A stretch of 64,000 nt of DNA, taken from Romanomermis culicivorax (Eukaryota; Nematoda; Enoplea; Mermithida; Mermithidae). The stretch lies in assembly GCA_963922205.1 (NCBI GenBank), contig CAWUHX010000005.1:1116001-1180000 (forward strand), read 5' to 3'. The position numbers and the translations under genes were made by a program. Shown here piece after piece: positions 56,201-64,000 of the stretch. How positions within the stretch are numbered: position 1 is the first letter of the stretch; each line of letters starts with the position of its first letter. The notes beneath the pieces are model-generated. The model worked only from the letters and a program-made list of their open reading frames with translations. It did not search any database and was not told where the DNA came from.

Positions 56201-59200
56201 TTTTTGGAATATGAATATTTGAAACTTATTTTTTCATATCGAGAATAAAAAATTTTTTTTAATGAAGTGAAGCAGGCATAATGTGTGTAGTGCTCAATTG
56301 TCATGAAAATTTTCATGAAAAAATTGACTAATTGTTATCTCAAAAGACAAGGAAAGTTTAATGTTAAAATGTCAATGTTTTGATGCTAACTTTTGCATAC
56401 TTTCACAAGGTTTATGAATTTTCAGGTTTCTCATTGTTTTCCTTCAAATACCTCAATTTGAGCAAATGAGACTCCTACTTCATAATATTAGAATAGTACA
56501 TTGATGCATCTTTCATGCCAAATATTCATTTCTTGAAGTAGTTCATCTACTCAATTTCGAACAATTTTAATTTTCAAATCATTATTCCAAATTTCTGAAA
56601 TGGACATCATTTCAAAACTGTTATCACAAATAAGATCGACTGACATATTGACAATAATAACCTTAATCGTGAATAATTGAACCGTCTTTATCTCTTGAAC
56701 TACATTCCATATCAAGTGCAAGAAATGCTGGAGATTGATGTGCTCAATATGGATAATGAAGATTGCTACCATAAATTCAGCCCCCAGGTGGAAATACCAA
56801 GAGGTAGCAAAACAGTCAAGCAATTCGAACTTCATCATTTAGCATGAAAAACATTTCTCTTTCACAATGACCTTTGAAGCCAGAGGAGTTTGCAGGAGAT
56901 CAGGCTATTACTTCTGCCTTAGAATCATATTCATGCCATTATTCCAATCACTCTTAGGATGGAGAGGAAGGAGCTAAATTTTTATTAAGGGGGAAATAAC
57001 TGAGCTTTTAATACATTCACCATGCAAATTATCATGTCAAGAGCAAAGTTATTTGACTAAAAATTAATGATACAGTAAGATAATCACATCGCTCAGTCAA
57101 ATATGGCTGATCATTACTTGTTAAGAGATGGAATAAGCAAAATACCTATTTCAACATACTTGAAAGATTAGTACATTTAGGTTGTGAGTTTTCCATGCAG
57201 AGCAAAAGATCATTTTGAAGAGTTATCTGCTACAATTTCAATTGCTATCATGTTCACAAAACTGCTTTCACATAGATTTTAACTCAGTTTGGAATTTGTG
57301 TGATGTGTGGAGCCCTCATAAAAAGTTTGCAAAATAATAATCATTTTTCATCAAATTGAAAGTGTGTAGCCCAGTTGGCCTGGTCATTCATAACCAGGAT
57401 GGCCTAGAGGAAATAAATGCAGCTCATCATAGCTCACCCTCACCAATGAGGACTTCAAGATTTTGACAGTCAACTTGCCAATAACTGATGTCCAGCCTAT
57501 GTGTTCCATGGAGAGGACACTCTAGGGTCAACTGTCACAATTTCATCCACTAGTATGTTGAAATCCATACCAATTTTCTAGCTTGAACAGCTGAGGTACC
57601 AGAGTCAACTCAGGCCTAAAAATATGCACTGCCTGGAAATTTCACGATTTTTAACAACCTAATTGATTAATAAAAACTTGTTGTGTCCTTTTGAAATTTG
57701 ACTTATAGCTATTGTGGTGATTAATTGCAATGATGAATGTAAGTGGTCATGGGCCATATGTTCATCTCCACTGGTTATGAAAACATCACTTAACCTAAGT
57801 TCAATTTCAGGAATCCAAAGTTATTAAAATTACTATTTTTCTCCCAATTTTCATTAGTGGTCATATTGGTTTTATCTTTGATCATCAAACATTATTTCTG
57901 CTTTTTAGCAACACCTTGTTTTTCCTTTTTGTTAGCCCATGCTTATTAGATTGTGACATCCAGGATAAAGTGCTGCCTTTGTCTGTGAAATCCAAAATTT
58001 AAACTGTAACTGTCACTCATTTGTGTGTACTTGTCCAATAAAATATGTATTCCTGTTTGAAGTGTTGTATGTTTTTACGTAGGCATCCTAAAAAGATGTT
58101 TTAGGATGCATTAGAATCACATATTTGTAGTGCATCAAAAACATTGACATATTCAGTCATGTGCTGTATTCTGGATTGAGAAAATTAAATTCCCCTTCTT
58201 GTTTGTGAGTTTTTCGGCTTTTTTTGCAGATTTTTTTTCACCTGGCTAATTTTTTAAAGTGAATTAGGAAGTTTGGTTGGCACAACTCTAAATTTAGTCT
58301 ATTTTGAATGGAGATTCCATTGGAATGTGTTTTTAACGCGTTTCTGAGGATTTTTTCAATTTTTCATCTAACTATAAAATTATCATGTTCAAACAAGGTG
58401 TGTTCCGCCTGTGTTTGAAGACAAGTTCTTGAAAGAATTCAGTACCTCTGATGATAAATATCTGGTGGACTAAGCTGAGGATATAACAAATCATTAGAAG
58501 ATAATGGAAAAACAATGTTAAACATGCAAAATGTTGCCTAATTATCCACCAAAAGAGGATACTCACATTGGAAGATGAATTTTTGGAATATGAATATTAG
58601 AAACTTATTTTTTCATATCGAGAATAAAAAATTTTATTGATGAAGTAAAGCAGGCATAATCTATGTAGTGCTAAATTATCATGAAAATTTTCATGAAAAA
58701 ATTGACTAATTGTTATCTCAAAAGACAAGGAAAGTTTAATGTTAAAATGTCAATGTTTTGATGCTCATTTTTGCATACTTTCACAAGGTTTATGGATTTT
58801 CAGGTTTCTCATTGTTTTCCTTCAAATACCTATATTTGAGCAAATGAGCCTCCAACTTCATAATATTAGAATAGTACATTGATGCGTCTTTTGGGCCAAA
58901 TATTCATTTCTTGAAGTAGTTCATCTACTCAATTTTGAACAATTTTAATTTGCAAATCATTATTCCAAATTTCTGAAATGGACATCATTTCAAAACTGTT
59001 ATCACAAATAAGATCGACTGACATATTGACAATAATGACTTTAATCGTAAATAATTGAACCGTCTTTATCTGTTGAACTACATTCCATATCAAGTGCAAG
59101 AAATGCTGGAGATTGATGTGCTCAATATGGATAATGGAGATTGCTACCATAAATTCAGCCCTTAAGTGGAAATACCAAGAGGTAGCAAAACAGTCCAGCA

Positions 59201-61689
59201 ATTCGAACTTCATCATTCAGCATGAAAAATATTTCTTTTTCACAATGACCTTTGAAGCCAGAGGAGTTTACAGCAGATCAGGCTATTACTTCTGCCTTAG
59301 AATCATATTCATGCCATTATTCCAATCACTCTTAGGATGGAGAGGAAGGAGCTAATTTTTTTATAAGGAGGAAATAACCAAGCTTTTAATACATTCACCA
59401 TGCAAATTATCATTTCAAGAGCAAAGTTATTTGACTAAAAATTAATGATACAGTAAGATAATCACATCGCTCAGTCAAATATGGCTGATCATTACTTGTT
59501 TAGAGATGGAATAAGCAAAATACCTATTTCAACATACTTGAAAGATGAGTACATTTAGGTTGTGAGTTTTCCATGCAGAGCAAAAGTTCATTTTGAAGAG
59601 TTATCTGATGAAATTTCAATTGCTATCATGTTCACAAAACTATTTTCACATAGATTTTAACTCTGTTTGGAATTTGCTTGATGTGCGGAGCCCTCATGAA
59701 AAGTCCGCAAAATAATAATCATGTTTCATCAAATTGAAAGTGCATAGCATAGTTGGCCTAGTCATTCATAACCAGGATGGCCTAGAGGAAATGAATGCAG
59801 CTCATCATAGCTCACCCTCACCAATGAGGAGTTCAAGATTTTGACAGTCAACTTGCCAATAACTGATGTCCAGCCTATGTGTTCCATGGAGAGGACACTC
59901 TAGGGTCAACTGTCATAATTTCATCCACTAGTATGTTGAAATCCATACCAATTTTCTAGCTTGAACAGCTGAGGTACCAGAGTCAACTCAGGCCTAAAAA
60001 TATGCACTGCCTGGAAATTTCACGATTTTTGACAACCTAATTGATTAATAAAAACTTGTTGTGCCCTTTTGAAATTTGACTTATAGCTATTGTGGTGATT
60101 AATTGCAATGATGAATGTAAGTGGTCATGGGCCATATGTTCATCTCCACTGATTATGAAAACATCACTTAACCTAAGTTCAATTTCAGGAATCCAAAGTT
60201 ATTAAAATTACTATTTTTCTCCCAATTTTCATTAGTGGTCATATTGATTTTATCTTTGATCATCAAACATTATTTCTGCTTTTTAGCAACACCTTGTTTT
60301 TCCTTTTTGTTAGCCCATGCTCATTAGATTGTGACATCCAGGATAAAGTGCTGCCTTTGTCTGTGAAATCCAAACTTTAAACTGTAACTGTCACTCATTT
60401 GTGTGTACTTGTCCAATGAAATATGTATTTCTGTTTGAAGTGTTGTATGTTTTTACATAGGCATCCTAGAGAGATGTTTTAGGATGCATTAGAATCACAT
60501 ATTTGTAGTGCATCAAAAACATTGACATATTCAGTCATGTGCTGTATTCTGGATTGAGAAAATTAAATTCCCCTTCTTGTTTGTGAGTTTTTCGGCTTTT
60601 TTTGCAGATTTTTTTTCACCTGGCTAATTTTTTAAAGTGAATTAGGAAGTTTGGTTGGCACAACTCTAAATTTAGTCTATTTTGAATGGAGATTCCATTG
60701 GAATGTGTTTTTAACGCGTTTCTGAGGATTTTTTCAATTTTTCTTCTAACTATAAAATTATCATGTTCAAACAAGGTGTGTTCCGCCTGTGTTTGAAGAC
60801 AAGTTCTTGAAAGAATTCAGTACCTCTGATGATAAATATCTGGTGGACTAAGCAGAGGATATAACAAATCATTAGAAGATAATGGAAAAACAATGTTAAA
60901 CATGCAAAATGTTGCCTAATTATCCACCAAAAGAGGATACTCACATTGGAAGATGAATTTTTGGAATATGAATATTAGAAACTTATTTTTTAATATCCAG
61001 AATAAAAAATTTTATTGATGAAGTAAAGCAGGCATAATCTATGTAGTGCTAAATTATCATGAAAATTTTCATGAAAAAATTGACTAATTGTTATCTCAAA
61101 AGACAAGGAAAGTTTAATGTTAAAATGTCAATGTTTTGATGCTAACTTTTGCATACTTTCACAAGGTTTATGGATTTTCGAGTTGCTCATTGTTTTCCTT
61201 CAAATACCTCAATTTGAGCAAATGAGCCTCCTACTTCATAATATTAGAAAAGTACATTGATGCATCTTTTGGGCCAAATATTCTTTTCTTGAAGTAGTTC
61301 ATCTACTCAATTTTGAACAATTTTAATTTTCAAATCATTATTCCAAATTTCTGAAATGGTCATCATTTCAAAACTGTTATCACAAATAAGATCGACTGAC
61401 ATATTGACAATAATAACCTTAATCATAAATAATTCAACTTTCTTTATCTCTTGATCTACATTCCATATCAAGTGCAAGAAATGCTGGAGATTGATGTGCT
61501 CAATATGGATAATGAAGATTGCAACTATAAATTCAGCCCCCAAGTGGAAATACCAAGAGGTAGCAAAACAGTCGAGCAATTCAAACTTCATCATTCAGCA
61601 TGGAAAACATTTCTTTTTCACAATGACTTTTGAAGCCAGAGGAGTTTGCAGCAGATCAGCCTGTTACTTTTGCCTTAGAGTCATATTCA

Positions 61690-62555
61690 TACCATACCAT
61701 CAAAATCGTTTGTAGCAGGCTCCCCAATTTTGATGTCATCAGCACAAGTAGCTGTCTCTACTTGAGTGTGGGATGGCTTCCTGATTTTGATGTCATCATC
61801 ACAAGTAGCTGTTTCTAATTGAGTTTCGGACTCCTCATTGCCAAATTCAGTATCAGTAACTTTTGGCTTGACATTCTTGAAGTCGTCCTTGCGAGGACGT
61901 TTATGTCCCAACTTTGACTTGCTTATCTTTCATATTTCTGCACGTCGCAAAGTAGTGATGTTTCTGTTGGCCTTTACTGTGACTGGTACATTGCAGGACA
62001 AACAAGTGGCTATCAAGTGGGCACATGCCTTGTTGCCACAACTGCAGCTGGTAGGGTTGAATTGAACTAGATAGACGTTGCAATTTTCAGTTACGTTGGA
62101 GCACTAGAAAAAAGTTGCAAACTAATTAAAAATATAGACAACCAAGTCAATAACTAAATTATGAATTATTACCCTTGATAGTGTGTCGTGCACCACCTTT
62201 CCATTTTTGTCTAAAAATTTACTAATTGGGAAATTTGAATCAGCATCTCCATCGGGATGTGATTTTGGCTCTACCTGCTTGGGTAGCTGTATGCAAACTT
62301 GGCCAAATTGACAGTATTGTAAAATTTTTCCCAGTTTGGTTGTTTCTCTTTTCGGCATTTAGTTTGAGGGCTTCAGTGGAATGTGGGTGTTGAGCTCGAA
62401 ATCCCCCAGTCCATATTTGGTGCCGTCATAATCGACGTTGTAATATCAGAAAAGGTTGTAGAAAGCCAGAACGGCCACTTTGATGGGCATTTCTCTCCAA
62501 GAAGTCCAGGTCTTGAGGGTTTTGTTGAATTTTTCACTGGCGTTGGTCGTTAGGC
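61690..62555 (-). pseudogene. MULE-type transposase C-terminus with SWIM zinc finger
   Basis: An exon starts at 62555 after ATATTTTAG and reads LTTNASEKFNKTLKTWTSWR and MPIKVAVLAFYNLF, the C-terminal block of animal MULE-like transposases. It stops once (near 62350, TAG) before MPKRETTKLGKILQ, continues to 62173, and is joined in phase 0 over a 69-nt intron (62104-62172). The next exon carries FNPTSCSCGNKACAHLIATC, a SWIM finger (CxC...CxH). A TGA follows, then a basic region (GHKRPRKDDF) and a 19-residue repeat (DDIKI..PS.TQ.ETATC) present twice, encoded by a 57-bp tandem duplication (61727-61840). The end coincides with the satellite array edge. Confidence 0.75.
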
Positions 62556-63430
62556 CTAAAATATGTATTTAAATAAATTGATTAAAACTATAAATTATTC
62601 AATAAATTAAAGAGTGACTTTCTTAAATGCTTGTAAATCAGAACTGAAGCAATTTTTTAAAAATTTTTATTAATTAATGGCATTTTTTGAGTTACAAGTA
62701 AAATGTAAAAATTACACTAATGTGTGTATTAGTGTTAGGCTTTTGACGTATGGGAACATTTTTTTGTACAGATGTCTAATGTACAAAAAAAACCTGATCT
62801 GTACATGTGTTTAAACTAATATACCTGAGAAGCTAGAGTACAGCCCGATTGGTTCCAACACCCATTTTCCACTCATTCGAAAAGCTGGTGCAATGGACAA
62901 ATGTTGTATTTGTAAATGAGTCGAGGGCTGATGAGCCACGGTAGGATTGGGATCCCAGGGTTGGTCCTTACTGTACGTGTTTCCCGCGCCCATGCTTACC
63001 CGATTAACTTAACTAATAATACTTAAACCCAACACTAATAGCCCTACCAATTAAGGAAAAGATGTTTCCCTTAATTGACTCCCCAATTAAATATAAACCA
63101 GAAAGGAGATACATTTTCTAATTTTATCTTACAAAATCGAAAAACACTTACTTACAAGCGAAACAGGGCGGGAATACAGATGAATGACTCCCACACACTG
63201 AGAAGAAAAAAAACAAATAAAGATGTGTGGGCGATGAGGCAGCGAGTAGAAATAAGGTGGCCAGCGGGGCACACATTATAATAAAGCATATATGAATAAT
63301 ACAGAATGAGAGAGCAAGCGCATGCGTACTGACGTGCGCTATAGTAAGACGACTGTTGATGGTCGGCATTGCTCACTCCACTTGATACTTGCAAGCCTCA
63401 TGCGCGGTTTGACAAAAATGATGAAAATCG
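62556..63430. other. Intron or inter-exon sequence of the MULE gene, unassigned
   Basis: It lies between the DDE-domain part (63440-63968) and the SWIM part of the same minus-strand gene. A minus ORF at 62811-62993 and overlapping ORFs at 63148-63394 have no recognisable domain. Some of this may be degraded exon. Confidence 0.3.
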
Positions 63431-63439
63431 GCGGAAACA

Positions 63440-63968
63440 CACTACAACAAAAAGTAATACTGTTTGAACTTTTTAGGCCATCTTTCACTTAGTTCTTCTG
63501 CTTTTATGATTGCTATATTCTCAGAATTGGATTTTAGAACGGAATATAAATTGTTCACTATTGGGACACGCAAGTCATTATTTATCGGACATAATTTGGT
63601 AATTTTTGGAATAACGTTTTCAACTAAATGTTGGCAGCAATAAGAGTGACCATATTTGGTGTCAAATTTTTGAAATCAAATTCGCAATTTGTAATCATGA
63701 CAGTTTTGGTTTTCTTATTCGTAATACAAGTGGGTAGCTGTCGAAAAACACATTGGATAAATCCACAATAGTTTCCCTTAAATTTTTCTTCGTGTACAAG
63801 TACACAGAGTGGGAAAACGAGTTGGCCAATAAGGCTCTTTTGGCGACAAATTGCCGCTGATGCATAAAAATCGCCCAATTCAAACATAGTGTCATAAAGA
63901 ATGACAAATGGCTCATACGGATATTCCATTATTAATTTGTTAATGATCCCAGGCGTGTCCAGCAACAT
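63440..63968 (-). pseudogene. MULE-type transposase DDE domain, continues past the window edge
   Basis: A minus-strand ORF at 63624-63968 reads PFVILYDTMFELGDFYASA with the catalytic Asp in YDTMF, then LVFPLCVLVHEEKFKGNYCG and KTVMITNCEFDFKN, the order of MULE transposase domain blocks. Broken frames then continue to about 63440 (RVPIVNNLYSVLKS, AEELSERWPKKF). The start lies beyond base 64000. Together with 61690-62555 it forms one multi-exon gene in the minus direction. The reading frame is intact only within the first part. Confidence 0.7.
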
Positions 63969-64000
63969 ACATGATACCAGAAAGTCTTGAGCTGTTTGCT

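Larger units (their letters stand above)
36674..61693. repeat. Tandem array, 2,378-bp unit, about 10.2 copies
   Basis: A conserved anchor (start of the 'MMKFELLDCFATSW' reading on minus) recurs at 37049, 39427, 41805, 44183, 46561, 48939, 51317, 54459, 56838, 59216 and 61594. Spacings are 2,378 bp except 3,142 (unit with a solo LTR) and one of 2,379. Approximate unit starts are 36674, 39047, 41425, 43803, 46181, 48559, 50937, 54079, 56458, 58836 and 61214 (partial). Units differ by scattered substitutions forming variant blocks. Each contains the 18-bp palindrome TCATGAAAATTTTCATGA and a CATCCTA...TAGGATG hairpin. The 95-codon minus ORF is truncated by a stop in units 2, 3, 4 and 8, so I do not call it coding. 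Confidence 0.97.

Noticed and set aside
36762-61594. Repeated 65-95 codon minus-strand ORF in each satellite unit
   Set aside because: It is truncated by a stop in units 2, 3, 4 and 8, substitutions are not confined to synonymous sites, and there is no promoter or known domain. It follows from the repeated DNA and is not evidence of a gene.

Overview
This is AT-rich eukaryotic DNA. Genes are split by short GT-AG introns of about 45-75 nt, AATAAA signals follow gene ends, and nearly every recognisable protein belongs to a mobile element or endogenous virus typical of animal genomes (Ty3/gypsy, Polinton/adintovirus-like, hAT, PIF/Harbinger, Merlin, Helitron, MULE, SINE, MITE). An invertebrate metazoan with compact introns fits best; I cannot name the species. 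There are no bacterial operons, rRNA genes or CRISPR. Almost every coding region carries nonsense codons or frameshifts, so the window is mostly a graveyard of transposons and viral insertions.

Layout. 0.7-3.4 kb: a decayed Ty3/gypsy pol on the minus strand (RT, RNase H, integrase). 3.4-12.1 kb: AT-rich DNA with a perfect 18-bp hairpin, a 46-bp minisatellite, two diverged direct copies of a repeat block and a tRNA-derived SINE with a 12-bp target-site duplication (TSD). 12.1-14.0 kb: a Helitron Rep fragment followed by a spliced, broken DEDDy 3'-5' exonuclease-like gene. 14.4-20.9 kb: Polinton/adintovirus-like remnant 1 (packaging ATPase, secreted glycoprotein-like ORF, small basic hydrophobic protein and its overlapping partner, integrase tail with chromodomain, zinc-ribbon-like protein). 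A 2,445-bp hAT element with a perfect 8-bp TSD is nested in the glycoprotein-like ORF. 21.0-22.5 kb: a three-exon BEN-domain gene. 23.2-25.2 kb: a PIF/Harbinger transposase facing a MADF-domain accessory gene. 25.2-29.2 kb: gene-free DNA with an inverted, diverged copy of part of the later satellite. 29.2-31.2 kb: a Merlin (IS1595/ISXO2-like) element with long terminal inverted repeats that ends inside the ATPase of Polinton-like remnant 2. 31.2-36.7 kb: remnant 2 (ATPase, zinc protein and integrase on minus; the start of DNA polymerase B on plus), plus an F-box gene and a TA-flanked MITE. 36.67-61.69 kb: a 25-kb tandem array of about 10.2 copies of a 2,378-bp unit, one unit carrying a 761-bp solo LTR. 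61.7-64.0 kb: a MULE-type transposase with a SWIM zinc finger, running off the right edge.

The two Polinton-like remnants share a cassette: integrase C-terminus, then a cysteine-rich small protein, then another small ORF, with a GTATAAAAG box before the small genes. This box also precedes the integrase region and a gene next to DNA polymerase B, which suggests one promoter type across the element. The satellite array begins abruptly inside the DNA polymerase B fragment and ends at the 3' end of the MULE gene. The insertion order can be read from nesting: Polinton first, then hAT and Merlin inside it, and the solo LTR inside an already formed array.
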